A DNA stretch of 64,000 bases from contig NZ_JADBEC010000001.1 in NCBI RefSeq assembly GCF_014873945.1, positions 1,612,001-1,676,000 of the forward strand, in the 5' to 3' direction. The notes beneath the pieces were generated by a model, which saw only the letters and a program-made list of their open reading frames with translations, was not told the origin of the DNA and made no database searches. Made by a program: the position numbers and the translations under genes. This stretch comes from Rhizobium viscosum (GTDB lineage Bacteria > Pseudomonadota > Alphaproteobacteria > Rhizobiales > Rhizobiaceae). This document shows positions 1 through 7,907 of the stretch, in pieces (position 1 is the stretch's first letter; the number at the start of each line of letters is the position of its first letter).

Positions 1-9
1 AAGCGCTGG

Positions 10-414
10 TTAACGAACCGCGCCTTCAAACTCGTTAGCCGTGCCGGTTTCCTTGAGGTACTCAAGGGCCTTCTTGGCGGCAGCAACCAGGGCACCGAAT
101 GCTTCCGGCTCATGGATTGCCATGTCGGAGAGAACCTTGCGGTCGACTTCGATGCCAGCCTTGTTCAGACCGTCAATGAAGCGGCCGTAGGTGAGGCCGA
201 ATTCGCGGACGGCAGCGTTGATACGCTGGATCCAGAGAGCGCGGAAGTTGCGCTTGTTAACCTTGCGGTCGCGGTATGCGTACTGCTTGGCGCGATCGAC
301 GGCAGCCTTGGCGGTACGGATGGTGTTCTTGCGGCGGCCGTAGAAACCCTTGGCCTGCTTCAGAACCTTCTTGTGCTTGGCGTGGGCGGTGACGCCTCTT
401 TTTACACGTGCCAT
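10..414 (-). CDS. rplT: 50S ribosomal protein L20
   Basis: This 134-residue basic protein has the L20 signature: an N-terminal RVKRGV segment, a long lysine/arginine-rich helix with FYGRRKN and RDRK, and a globular part with [10 protein letters not shown] and [10 protein letters not shown]20 binds 23S rRNA early in large-subunit assembly. An AAGGAGA ribosome site precedes the ATG. A second ATG lies between that site and the real start in another frame and opens a five-codon reading frame overlapping it. It follows rpmI by 39 bases in the usual rpmI-rplT order, so the two are almost certainly co-transcribed. Confidence 0.98.
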   Translation of the reverse strand: MARVKRGVTAHAKHKKVLKQAKGFYGRRKNTIRTAKAAVDRAKQYAYRDRKVNKRNFRALWIQRINAAVREFGLTYGRFIDGLNKAGIEVDRKVLSDMAIHEPEAFGALVAAAKKALEYLKETGTANEFEGAVR

Positions 415-453
415 TTCATGATCTCCTTAATCTAACGCGTTACCGGAATAGTC

Positions 454-657
454 TCAGAGACCGTTCGGCAGATAGTTCTTCACGACCTTGCGGCCATCGG
501 GTTCTGCCAGAACCATCGTGCCACGTGCATCGCGAATGAACTTGTTCGTGCGCTTGATCATGCCATGGCGCTTGCCAGCGGCAGCCGCCTTGACCTTGCC
601 GGTAGCGGTGATCTTGAACCGCTTCTTGGCAGAGGACTTCGTCTTCATCTTGGGCAT
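454..657 (-). CDS. rpmI: 50S ribosomal protein L35
   Basis: This is a 67-residue, very basic protein starting [15 protein letters not shown] and containing the family motif [13 protein letters not shown]35 is a small structural protein of the 50S subunit. The frame stays open upstream to about 816, but that part is unlike L35, and the conserved MPKMKT start at 657 fits the usual family length. It is the first gene of rpmI-rplT and lies downstream of infC on the same strand, separated by a terminator and about 300 bases. Confidence 0.97.
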   Translation of the reverse strand: MPKMKTKSSAKKRFKITATGKVKAAAAGKRHGMIKRTNKFIRDARGTMVLAEPDGRKVVKNYLPNGL

Positions 658-907
658 TTTGCTACTCCGTTCTGAGAGCTCCTCACCCGCTTCGCTAAAG
701 AAGCCCTTCCGCGAAAGCCCGGTTACGGTCTTCGCCAAAGGCGTGGGAGCGTTTGTTGTTGATCTGCGGGTCCAGTGACGAAACCTGCCCGCAAGCATTC
801 GAAACTGCCACGGCATGCCCTGCCGGTCAGTTCGGACGCGCGCTTATAACCGCAGCGTCATAAAAGCGCAACGGGGCTGAGAATGATTCTTGCATCCGTA
901 GGAAACA

Positions 908-933
908 CAAAAGCCGCCCTGTCGGACGGCTTT
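908..933 (-). terminator. Rho-independent terminator of infC
   Basis: A GC-rich hairpin (arms AAGCCGTCC and GGCGGCTT read on the minus strand) is followed by TTTT, 22 bases past the infC stop. It should end most infC transcripts. The remaining bases to 657 then hold the rpmI-rplT promoter and leader, in which I could not place a convincing -35/-10 pair. Confidence 0.8.
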
Positions 934-955
934 GAGCGAAAGGATGCGGCACCGG

Positions 956-1492
956 TCACTTCGGCGCCAGCACCATCATCATCTGGCGGCCTTCGAGCTT
1001 CGGCTCGGCCTCAACCTTGGCAATCTCAAGCGTGTCGGCCTTGACCTGCTGGAGAAGCTTCATGCCGAGTTCCTGGTGGGCCATTTCACGGCCGCGGAAC
1101 TTCAGCGTCACCTTCACCTTGTCGCCTTCGTCAAAAAAGCGACCCATCGCCTTCATCTTCACCTCATAGTCATGGGTGTCGATATTCGGACGCATCTTGA
1201 TTTCTTTGACTTCGACAATCTTCTGCTTCTTGCGCGCCTCGGCAGCCTTCTTCTGGTTGGCATATTTCAGCTTGCCCAGATCGAGGATCTTGCACACAGG
1301 CGGTTCGGCATTTGGGGAAATTTCGACGAGGTCGAGGCCGGCTTCTTCCGCCATTCTCAAGGCCTGGTCGGTGGGCACGATGCCCATATTCTGTCCGTCA
1401 GCCGCAATCAGCTGAACTTTGGGAATGCGGATCTCCCGGTTCGAGCGCGGTCCATCCTTTACGGGCGCGTCGGTTTTAAAGGGTCTGCGAAT
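956..1492 (-). CDS. infC: Translation initiation factor IF-3 (ATT start)
   Basis: IF-3 binds the 30S subunit, proofreads initiator tRNA and start-codon choice, and keeps subunits apart. The 178-residue product shows the N-domain ([11 protein letters not shown], about residues 18-85), the lysine-rich linker, and the C-domain with [12 protein letters not shown]. The frame is open to an ATG at 1567, but a strong GCGAGGAG ribosome site sits nine bases before an ATT codon at 1492-1490, after which IF-3 homology starts. AUU is the classic rare start of infC, used for autogenous control because IF-3 discriminates against non-canonical starts. The upstream ATG has no comparable ribosome site. The start is inferred from this context. 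Confidence 0.95.
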   Translation of the reverse strand: MRRPFKTDAPVKDGPRSNREIRIPKVQLIAADGQNMGIVPTDQALRMAEEAGLDLVEISPNAEPPVCKILDLGKLKYANQKKAAEARKKQKIVEVKEIKMRPNIDTHDYEVKMKAMGRFFDEGDKVKVTLKFRGREMAHQELGMKLLQQVKADTLEIAKVEAEPKLEGRQMMMVLAPK

Positions 1493-1672
1493 GGTCGTAT
1501 TCTCCTCGCGTTGTTCGGAACGTTGCAGCTTCGTGTCCCAGTTCGAAAGGGGGCACAAACGGGTCACGCCATCACTGCAACGGATTCAATAACACCCTAT
1601 AGCGGAAAAATCACCTGCTGTCAGCCTGTCAAGAATCTGTTTTATAGGCCGAAACAACAGGAGTTCCACCCG

Positions 1673-2470
1673 ATGTCCGACGACGTGCCCATTCCTCAGC
1701 CGAAGTTCCTGACCGTCGGCGAAGGCGCGGACGCAAGGCAGATCGCCATGCTGCTGCGGCCGGCGCGGACAGGTGCCGACCTTCCCGCCCTCGTCTGGCT
1801 ATCCGGCTACCGATCTGACATGAGCGGCAGCAAGGCCGTCGAAATCGACCGGCTGGCGGAAGAGCTGGGTGCCGCCTGCATCCGCCTTGACTATTCCGGC
1901 CACGGAGTTTCCGGCGGCGCCTTCACCGATGGCACGATCTCGCGCTGGCTGGAGGAGGCGCTCGCGGTGATCCGCGACGCCGCCCCCAAACGGATGATCC
2001 TCGTCGGCTCTTCGATGGGCGGCTGGATCGCGCTCAGGGCGGCACAGGAGCTTGCGAAGGGCGGCGGGCCGAAGCTCGAAGGCATGGTGCTGATCGCGCC
2101 GGCGCCGGACTTCACCTCCGATCTCATCGAGCCGAATCTCAAGAAGAAGGAACGCGCCTCGCTGGAGGAGCGCGGCTATTTCGAGGAACGCTCGCAGTAT
2201 AGCCCGGAGCCCAACATCTACACCCGCGCCCTGATCGACGACGGCCGCCAGAACCGGGTGCTGACCGGCATCATCGAAACAGGCTGCCCGATTCATATCC
2301 TGCAGGGCATGAAGGATGCTGACGTGCCTTATCTGCATGCGATGAAACTCGTGGAACATCTTCCGGCAGACGACGTGGTGCTGACATTCATCCGCGACGG
2401 CGACCACCGGCTGTCGCGCCCACAGGATATCGAACGGCTGCGCAGCGCCGTCAAAGGCCTCATCCGATAG
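1673..2470 (+). CDS. Alpha/beta hydrolase, thioesterase-like
   Basis: This 265-residue cytoplasmic serine hydrolase has no signal peptide. The nucleophile elbow is VGSSMGG with Ser114, the likely acid is Asp215 in GMKDAD, and the histidine is His245 in DGDHRL. The oxyanion strand reads VWLSGYRSDM. This architecture resembles ABHD10-like acyl-protein thioesterases and BAAT-type hydrolases, but the substrate cannot be told from sequence. The ATG at 1673 follows AACAGGAG by ten bases. The frame is open further upstream, but that stretch is antisense to infC. It is divergent from infC and monocistronic. Confidence 0.88.
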   Translation: MSDDVPIPQPKFLTVGEGADARQIAMLLRPARTGADLPALVWLSGYRSDMSGSKAVEIDRLAEELGAACIRLDYSGHGVSGGAFTDGTISRWLEEALAVIRDAAPKRMILVGSSMGGWIALRAAQELAKGGGPKLEGMVLIAPAPDFTSDLIEPNLKKKERASLEERGYFEERSQYSPEPNIYTRALIDDGRQNRVLTGIIETGCPIHILQGMKDADVPYLHAMKLVEHLPADDVVLTFIRDGDHRLSRPQDIERLRSAVKGLIR

Positions 2471-2526
2471 GCTGAGGCCAGTCGTTCGCCGAAAAATATG
2501 CAACTGCCCGAATAGAGGACTATGGT

Positions 2527-2559
2527 TGAGCAAGTTATGCTCAGCTAACCCTAAGGTTA
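2527..2559. promoter_or_regulatory. Two adjacent small dyads upstream of the BTLCP gene
   Basis: Two short perfect inverted repeats lie side by side: TGAGCA-N5-TGCTCA (2527-2543) and TAACC-N4-GGTTA (2546-2559). They sit 120-150 bases before the exported protease gene in an AT-richer region, where an operator would be expected. No known binding consensus was recognised, so the regulatory role is a guess. Confidence 0.3.
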
Positions 2560-2680
2560 TGTCGCATTTTAACCATGTCTACGAGTTGCAAGGCCCTCCC
2601 AAGAAGTAACGATTGACTCCTTTCAGCCCTCTCCGTTAACTGTTTGTTAATAAATGAAGGGCGATGCAGGGAAGTAGGGC

Positions 2681-3280
2681 GTGCGGATCAAGGGTTTCCT
2701 CGTGGCCATGATGGCCGTGTTTGCAATGGCGCCGGCCGCTATTCCGGCTCCTAGCAAAAATGCCTCCATGGTGACCGGCAATGCGACATCGCAACCGGTC
2801 GGTCACTACGACTTCTGTCAAACACACCGCAGCGAATGCGGTGCCAATCGCAATACCGGCCCGGTCGCCATGACCGGTGGCAAGTGGGCCACGGTCCGTT
2901 CGGTCAACGCGACCGTCAACCGCACCATCACACCGATGACCGACAAGGAAATCTACGGCAAGGATGAGGTCTGGGCCTATCCGACCACGGCCGGCGACTG
3001 CGAGGACTTCGCGCTTCTGAAGCGCCGTATCCTCATTCAGCGCGGTTTCTCGCCTGCCGATCTGCTGATGACCGTCGTCCGCAAGCCCGATGGTGAAGGC
3101 CATGCTGTGCTGACGCTGCGCACTGCCGAAGGCGATTTCGTGCTCGACAACCTGGCTTCCGACGTCAAGCCCTGGTTTGCGACGCCTTATAGTTTCATCA
3201 AGCGCCAGTCGAGCTTCAATGCCGGCCGCTGGGTTACCATTGAGAATGGCCGCGACGTTCTGGTCGGCGCTCTCAGGTAA
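2681..3280 (+). CDS. Bacterial transglutaminase-like cysteine protease (BTLCP), exported
   Basis: This 199-residue protein has an N-terminal signal peptide (hydrophobic residues 5-22). The transglutaminase-like triad is visible as Cys107 in AGDCEDFALLKRR, His141 in GEGHAVL and Asp156 in FVLDNL. Proteins of this family (DUF920, related to LapG) are periplasmic cysteine proteases; LapG cleaves a surface adhesin, but no LapD or adhesin partner lies nearby. The start is GTG with a GCAGGGAAG ribosome site. A strong terminator follows directly, so it is monocistronic. Confidence 0.85.
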   Translation: MRIKGFLVAMMAVFAMAPAAIPAPSKNASMVTGNATSQPVGHYDFCQTHRSECGANRNTGPVAMTGGKWATVRSVNATVNRTITPMTDKEIYGKDEVWAYPTTAGDCEDFALLKRRILIQRGFSPADLLMTVVRKPDGEGHAVLTLRTAEGDFVLDNLASDVKPWFATPYSFIKRQSSFNAGRWVTIENGRDVLVGALR

Positions 3281-3301
3281 AAGTTTCAAGGGGGGACTGT
3301 G

Positions 3302-3327
3302 AAAAAGCCGGCGACAGCCGGCTTTTT
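3302..3327. terminator. Bidirectional Rho-independent terminator
   Basis: A perfect AAAAAGCCGGC / GCCGGCTTTTT inverted repeat with a four-base loop starts 21 bases after the BTLCP stop. The flanking A and T runs let it work in both directions. Confidence 0.9.
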
Positions 3328-3396
3328 CATTTTCGGTGCTTGGAATTTGCAGCAGCGACCACCGGGACTTTCGCTTCGGAGTGAGGCGGCGGTGCC

Positions 3397-3531
3397 GCAA
3401 TCGATTCATTGGGCCTGTTGCTCGGGCTTTGCCCGACCGATCAATTACGCCGGGTGTGACGCTACCGGCGCCCCGCCCTTCGCTTTGGCTCAGGGCGTTC
3501 GTCGCTGCAATCGATTCACTGGATCGATTGC
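3397..3531. repeat. REP-like duplicated palindromic motif
   Basis: The motif GCAATCGATTCA(T/C)TGG occurs twice, at 3397 and 3507, about 110 bases apart. The second copy is a palindrome over 3507-3531 (GCAATCGAT, seven bases, ATCGATTGC). Between the copies is another GC-rich, partly self-complementary stretch. It fills the intergenic space between the BTLCP terminator and the 3' end of mbfA. It resembles the dispersed intergenic repeats of rhizobia, but the family was not identified. Confidence 0.55.
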
Positions 3532-3551
3532 TCGGCTGCGCCGACCGCTCC

Positions 3552-4535
3552 TCACCCATTCCCAATCAGAATACCGGCTGCGAGGACGAGGCTGCCGCCG
3601 ACGACGACCTGGAAGGCCGCGCGCAGGAACGGCGTCTCCATGTATTTGTTCTGGATGAAGGCAATCGCCCAGAGCTCGAAGAAGACGATGACGGCGGCGG
3701 TGATCGTCGCGGTCCAGAATTGCGGGATAAGATAGGGCAGCGCGTGGCCGAGGCCGCCAAGCGCCGTCATGATGCCGCAGGCAAGGCCGCGCTTGATCGG
3801 CGAGCCGCGGCCGGAGATCTTGCCGTCGTCGTGAGCGGCCTCCGTGAAGCCCATCGAAATGCCGGCGCCGACCGAGGCCGAGAGACCGACGAGGAAGGTT
3901 TGCCAGGTATCCTGCGTGGCAAAAGCGGCGGCGAAGATCGGCGCCAGCGTGGAAACCGAGCCGTCCATCAGACCGGCGAGGCCCGGTTGCACATAGGTCA
4001 ATACGAACTGTCGGCGTGCCGTCTCGTCCTCTTCCTTCTTCACATCCTCGGGCGTGTGCTTGTCGCCGAGCATGCGGGCAATATCCTCGTGGCCTTGCTC
4101 GGCAAGTGCGAGATCACCGAGAAGCTGGCGAGTAGAGGCGTCAGAAGTCTGCTTGATCGCCTCGACGTAGAAGCGATAGGCCTGCTCCTCCATCGCTTCG
4201 GCTTCCTGTCTGATCGCATCGAGGGAAAGATTGGCGCGCAGCCAGTCGGGCTTGCGCTCATAGAAGCCCTCGACATGCTCGCGGCGGATGAGGGGAATAC
4301 GCTCACCGAAGCGCTGGCGGTGAATCTCGATCAGTGACTTGCGGTGTGTGTCTTCCACCTCAGCCATATCCTCGAACACCTTGGCGGAGGCGGGAAACTC
4401 CTGCCTAAGATGCTCTGCATAGGCGAGATAGATGCGGGCGTCGTCTTCTTCCGAGGCGATGGCAAGCGCCAGGATTTCCTGCTCAGAGAGGGAACGGAAT
4501 GAACGCTTCGGTGATCTGAAAAACCGGGCCAACAC
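3552..4535 (-). CDS. mbfA: Membrane-bound ferritin MbfA, iron exporter (ferritin-like + VIT1/CCC1)
   Basis: The 327-residue product joins an N-terminal ferritin/rubrerythrin-like four-helix domain (about 15-160; diiron ligand candidates include Glu29, Glu59, His64, Glu117, Glu146 and His149) to a C-terminal VIT1/CCC1 membrane domain (about 175-327). MbfA proteins of Bradyrhizobium and Agrobacterium export iron under iron excess and acid or peroxide stress and are repressed by Irr. The frame runs up to 4595, but the Irr-box palindrome lies inside that extension. A GGAGA ribosome site precedes GTG at 4535, so GTG is preferred. It is divergent from the truncated haemoglobin gene. Confidence 0.93.
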   Translation of the reverse strand: MLARFFRSPKRSFRSLSEQEILALAIASEEDDARIYLAYAEHLRQEFPASAKVFEDMAEVEDTHRKSLIEIHRQRFGERIPLIRREHVEGFYERKPDWLRANLSLDAIRQEAEAMEEQAYRFYVEAIKQTSDASTRQLLGDLALAEQGHEDIARMLGDKHTPEDVKKEEDETARRQFVLTYVQPGLAGLMDGSVSTLAPIFAAAFATQDTWQTFLVGLSASVGAGISMGFTEAAHDDGKISGRGSPIKRGLACGIMTALGGLGHALPYLIPQFWTATITAAVIVFFELWAIAFIQNKYMETPFLRAAFQVVVGGSLVLAAGILIGNG

Positions 4536-4551
4536 AGGTAATCTCCAATAA

Positions 4552-4568
4552 TTTAGAATTATTCTAAA
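4552..4568 (-). promoter_or_regulatory. Iron control element (Irr box) of mbfA
   Basis: The 17-base sequence TTTAGAA-TTA-TTCTAAA is a perfect palindrome matching the ICE consensus bound by Irr in Rhizobiales. Its edge is 17 bases before the chosen mbfA GTG codon, so bound Irr would overlap the promoter or very early transcript and repress under iron limitation. The divergent haemoglobin gene starts 140 bases away and could share control. The match is direct; Irr binding is inferred. Confidence 0.85.
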
Positions 4569-4708
4569 TTTAAAGAGGCAAGCCCCATGGGTCAAGGCAA
4601 AAGTCCGGCAGGATTGGCAGAATGCCGCGATCGAACGATCGCGCTTTGCTGCGGCAGCGCGTCAACCTATATGGAGGCTGCTAGCCGTAAGCAGCACCGG
4701 GGTTAAGG

Positions 4709-5176
4709 ATGAATAGCGAGATACAGGGACGGGCCGCGCATGTTGCCGCGATCCGTGAAAAGGCCGAGGCCGAGATGAAGGCGATCGGCGTGGACGAGGC
4801 CTTCATTTCGAAGCTGGTGGAGACTTTCTATGGGCGGGTGCTCAAGCATCCCGAGCTCGGACCAGTCTTTGATGCACGGCTTTCCGGCCGCTGGCCCGAA
4901 CATATGCAGAAGATGAAGAGCTTCTGGTCGTCCGTCGCCTTCCGCAGCGGCGCCTATTGCGGCAAGCCGGTGCAGGCGCATCTCGGCGTCGCTAACATGA
5001 CGCCGGAGCTTTTCCCGAAATGGCTTTCGCTGTTTTCCGCAACGCTCGACGATGTGGCACCGACGCCAGAAGCCAAGGACTGGTTCATGGCGACGGCGGA
5101 GCGCATTGCCAAAAGCCTGACGCTATCGCTTTTCTACAATCCGGCGCTTGACGATCCCGCGAAGAAGATGGGCTGA
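4709..5176 (+). CDS. Group III truncated haemoglobin
   Basis: This 155-residue globin is of the short two-on-two type. The proximal haem histidine is His91 in VQAHLGV, with the group III features FYGRVLKHPELGPVF before it and FWSSVAFRSG in the E-helix region. Such proteins bind O2 or NO and are often linked to nitrosative stress; the exact role here is unknown. It is divergent from mbfA. A small perfect palindrome (GCGATCG-AA-CGATCGC, 4627-4642) lies in its upstream region, and TTAAGG precedes the start. It is convergent with the EamA gene, with four bases between stops. Confidence 0.9.
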   Translation: MNSEIQGRAAHVAAIREKAEAEMKAIGVDEAFISKLVETFYGRVLKHPELGPVFDARLSGRWPEHMQKMKSFWSSVAFRSGAYCGKPVQAHLGVANMTPELFPKWLSLFSATLDDVAPTPEAKDWFMATAERIAKSLTLSLFYNPALDDPAKKMG

Positions 5177-5180
5177 CGCT

Positions 5181-6074
5181 TTACTGCCTTGCCGAAAAGG
5201 TCGCGCCGGCGCTTGCGGCGACGACCAAAGCCGTTCCGGCCATCTGCAGAAGCGTCATCGGCTGTGCCAGAATGACGAAGCCTGCGAGGGCAGCAATGGC
5301 GGGTTCAAGGCTCATGAGGATGCCGAAGGAGGCCGTCGGCATCCGCCGCAGCGCGATCAGCTCCAGTGTATAAGGCAGCAACGGCACCAGAATGGCGAGG
5401 CCCGCCATTTCAATCAGGCCGTAGGCATCAAGCTTCGGCGCAGCGCCGGCAAAGCCGAAGGGCGTTGCGACCAGTGCGGCAACGATGAGCGACATGGAAA
5501 GCCCTTCAAGACCCTTGAAGCTTGCACCGATCTTCTTCGTGAGCACGATATAGATCGCCCAGCCGGTTCCCGCGCCAAATGCAAAGAGAACACCGAGGGG
5601 ATCTCCGACCCAGCCTTCTCCGTCATGAGCGAGAGCCAGAACGCCGAAAGCGGCAATGAGCGGCCAGATGAGGCGTCGGCTCAATCCGTAGCCGATGGTC
5701 GCGACAGAAAGCGGTCCGAGAAAATCGATTGCGACGGCAAGACCGAGCGGAATGCGCTCAATCGACGAGAAAAAACTCATCGTCATCAGCGCCGTGGTCG
5801 TGCCGAGGACGAGGGCACTTGTCCATTGGGCGCGGCTGTAGCTGAAAATGCGCGGGCGCACGGCGATTGCCAGGATGATGGCGGCGAAAGCGAGGCGCAG
5901 CCAGGTGGCGCCGACCGGCCCATAGGTGGCGATGGCGGAGGAGGATAGCGCCGCACCGAACTGGATGGAAGACATGGACATGAGGCACATCAAGCCGCCG
6001 GCAGCCACGCCGCCGAATGCAGCAGGCATCTTCGCCGTCAGCGTGCCCGTTCCGGCGCTCGTTCTTTCTTCCAT
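5181..6074 (-). CDS. EamA-family (RhtA-like) metabolite exporter
   Basis: The 297-residue protein has about ten hydrophobic segments in the two EamA repeats, with the typical ending RRMPTASFGILMSLEPAIAAL found in RhtA-type threonine/homoserine exporters. It should be an inner-membrane drug/metabolite transporter that exports amino acids or related compounds; the substrate is not determinable. The frame extends to 6131, but a GGAGAT ribosome site six bases before the ATG at 6074 decides this start. It is separated from recX by about 90 bases. Confidence 0.88.
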   Translation of the reverse strand: MEERTSAGTGTLTAKMPAAFGGVAAGGLMCLMSMSSIQFGAALSSSAIATYGPVGATWLRLAFAAIILAIAVRPRIFSYSRAQWTSALVLGTTTALMTMSFFSSIERIPLGLAVAIDFLGPLSVATIGYGLSRRLIWPLIAAFGVLALAHDGEGWVGDPLGVLFAFGAGTGWAIYIVLTKKIGASFKGLEGLSMSLIVAALVATPFGFAGAAPKLDAYGLIEMAGLAILVPLLPYTLELIALRRMPTASFGILMSLEPAIAALAGFVILAQPMTLLQMAGTALVVAASAGATFSARQ

Positions 6075-6167
6075 TGGTATCTCCGGTTGCGCACTCTTCA
6101 TATGAGAGCAGCGCATGAGCGACAAATTCAAACTTCTGATCGAGGCAGCAAAAGGCTTGATGCGATA

Positions 6168-6719
6168 TCAGAGGCGGCCTGAGAGGATCACCTCTTCGGC
6201 CTCTTCGAAGCTCATGCCGAAGACCTTCTTGCCGATCTCGAAGCTGAAGCCGTTGCGGGCGAAGGCGGAGAGCTCCTTTGCCTTTCGCTTTTCATCAAGC
6301 TCGACGCGGCGGAACGGGCCGAAGGCGCGTTTGCGGGCAAATATCGCCGCGGCACAGAGATCGTCAGCCTCTTCCAATGCTGCCTCCACCTTGTCGCTGG
6401 CGACGCCCTTGACCGCAAGCTTCTGGGCGATGGCACGCTTCGACTTGCCGCTGCGCACGGCGGAACGCGTGCTGATTTCGGCATAAGCGCTATCGTCGAT
6501 CGCCTTGTTGTCATAGGCGAATTTGACCGCGAAATCGGCGACTGCCTTGAGCTGCGCCGCGCTGATGTCCTCGAATTTCTCCTTCGCCTTGCGGGTGATG
6601 GCGTCAAAGAGCTGTTTTTCCGTCATCATGCGCCGCTCGAGCCGGTAGATGGTCGAATTGCGTGCCCAGCTCAGCATGCGGGGCGTCGGGATATCGGATG
6701 AAATGGTCTCCTCGGTCAT
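6168..6719 (-). CDS. recX: RecX-family regulator of RecA
   Basis: The 183-residue basic, helical protein has the RecX three-repeat pattern: residues 30-60 with RRMMTEKQL, a middle KSKRAIAQKLAVKGV repeat, and a C-terminal RKAKELSAFARNGFSFE repeat. RecX inhibits RecA filament extension. recA is not in this window, so this is an unlinked recX. It follows the deacetylase gene by nine bases on the same strand and is probably co-transcribed with it. The start could also be one of the internal methionines near residue 15 or 31. Confidence 0.85.
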   Translation of the reverse strand: MTEETISSDIPTPRMLSWARNSTIYRLERRMMTEKQLFDAITRKAKEKFEDISAAQLKAVADFAVKFAYDNKAIDDSAYAEISTRSAVRSGKSKRAIAQKLAVKGVASDKVEAALEEADDLCAAAIFARKRAFGPFRRVELDEKRKAKELSAFARNGFSFEIGKKVFGMSFEEAEEVILSGRL

Positions 6720-6728
6720 CGGCAGTGA

Positions 6729-7754
6729 TCAGGCTTCCAGGCCCTTGAGCACATTGGCGACATTGAGGCCGATCTCCGGCACACCATAACCGCCTTCCAT
6801 GCAGGTGACGACGGGCAGGCCAGCCGCTGAGATCATCTCGCCCATGCGGACGAAGTCCTCCGACTTCAGCTTGAAGAAGGAGATCGGATCGTGCTCGAAC
6901 GTATCGACGCCAAGGGCCACGACGATGGCTTCCGCACCAAAGGCCTTGATGCGGGAAAGCGCATCGGCAAGGGCTGCCGACCAGACATCGAATGTGGTGC
7001 CGGGCGCCATGGGGTAATTGCGATTGGCGCCCTGGCCCTGCCCTTCTCCCTCCTCGTCGGCATGACCGAGGAAATAGGGAAAGGCGTGGATGGGATCGCC
7101 ATGCAGCGAGGCGGTGAAGACATCGCCGCGACGGTAGAAGAGATCCTGCGTGCCGTTGCCGTGATGGAAATCGACATCGAGCACGGCAACCTTCCTGGCG
7201 CCACGATCCAGCAGACGCTGGGCCGCGACACCGGAATTATTGATGAAGCAATAGCCGCCGAAGAGATCGATGCCAGCATGATGGCCGGGCGGGCGGCAGA
7301 GGGCGAACGCGAAGCGGTTGCCAGCATTCAGCCAGTCCGCGCCCGTCATCGCGCAGCGCGTGGAGGCAATGGCCGCCTCATAGGACCCCTTGGTGATGGA
7401 CGTGTCGGCGGCATTGGCATAATGGCCGATCGCGCCGACGATGTTTTCCGGCACCCGCTGGCTGGTGCGACGCACGGGGAAGGAATTGGCGATCGCCTCT
7501 CCCTTGTAACCTGCCGCCACCCATCGGTCCCAGACCGTCGCCAGGAACTCCAGATAGGCGGGGTCATGCACCTTGCGCGCCGTTTCCAGGCCATGCGCCT
7601 CCGGAGCAACAACATCCGTAAAGCCTGCCTCCCTCACTGCGGCGAGAATCCATTCCGCCCGGAACGGCGCCTCGAAGGGCGTCACGAGCTGGCCGTCGTG
7701 CAGCTCCGTCTTCGCATCGCGCAGCTTGTGGTCTTCGGAATAGATGACGCGCAC
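6729..7754 (-). CDS. Acetylpolyamine amidohydrolase-like zinc deacetylase
   Basis: This is a 341-residue class II histone-deacetylase-fold enzyme. Counting from GTG at 7754, the motifs fall at His158-His159 (RPPGHHA), Asp195 and His197 (DVDFHHG), Asp284 (GVDTFEHD) and Tyr323 (EGGYG). As I recall, these are the same numbers as the zinc and catalytic residues of Mycoplana ramosa acetylpolyamine amidohydrolase, also 341 residues. That supports both the function and the start, which has GCGGAGG eleven bases upstream; the frame itself runs to 7769. It likely deacetylates acetylputrescine, acetylcadaverine or acetylspermidine. recX follows in the same transcript. Confidence 0.9.
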   Translation of the reverse strand: MRVIYSEDHKLRDAKTELHDGQLVTPFEAPFRAEWILAAVREAGFTDVVAPEAHGLETARKVHDPAYLEFLATVWDRWVAAGYKGEAIANSFPVRRTSQRVPENIVGAIGHYANAADTSITKGSYEAAIASTRCAMTGADWLNAGNRFAFALCRPPGHHAGIDLFGGYCFINNSGVAAQRLLDRGARKVAVLDVDFHHGNGTQDLFYRRGDVFTASLHGDPIHAFPYFLGHADEEGEGQGQGANRNYPMAPGTTFDVWSAALADALSRIKAFGAEAIVVALGVDTFEHDPISFFKLKSEDFVRMGEMISAAGLPVVTCMEGGYGVPEIGLNVANVLKGLEA

Positions 7755-7907
7755 GAGTGTCCTCCGCAAATCAGTCTGTCAGACTCAAGCCTTACACAGG
7801 CCGACCTAAAGAAAAAAGCGCTGAACATGCCTTGATCGCCACTGCAGATGACGCCACGTTCAAGCCGATTTCAGAATGCGTCCCTTTTCTTCACGAGATT
7901 AAGCCTC

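Noticed and set aside
932-1672. Extension of the alpha/beta hydrolase frame upstream to 932
   Set aside because: It is antisense to infC and lacks a hydrolase-like domain; AACAGGAG at 1655 fixes the start at 1673.
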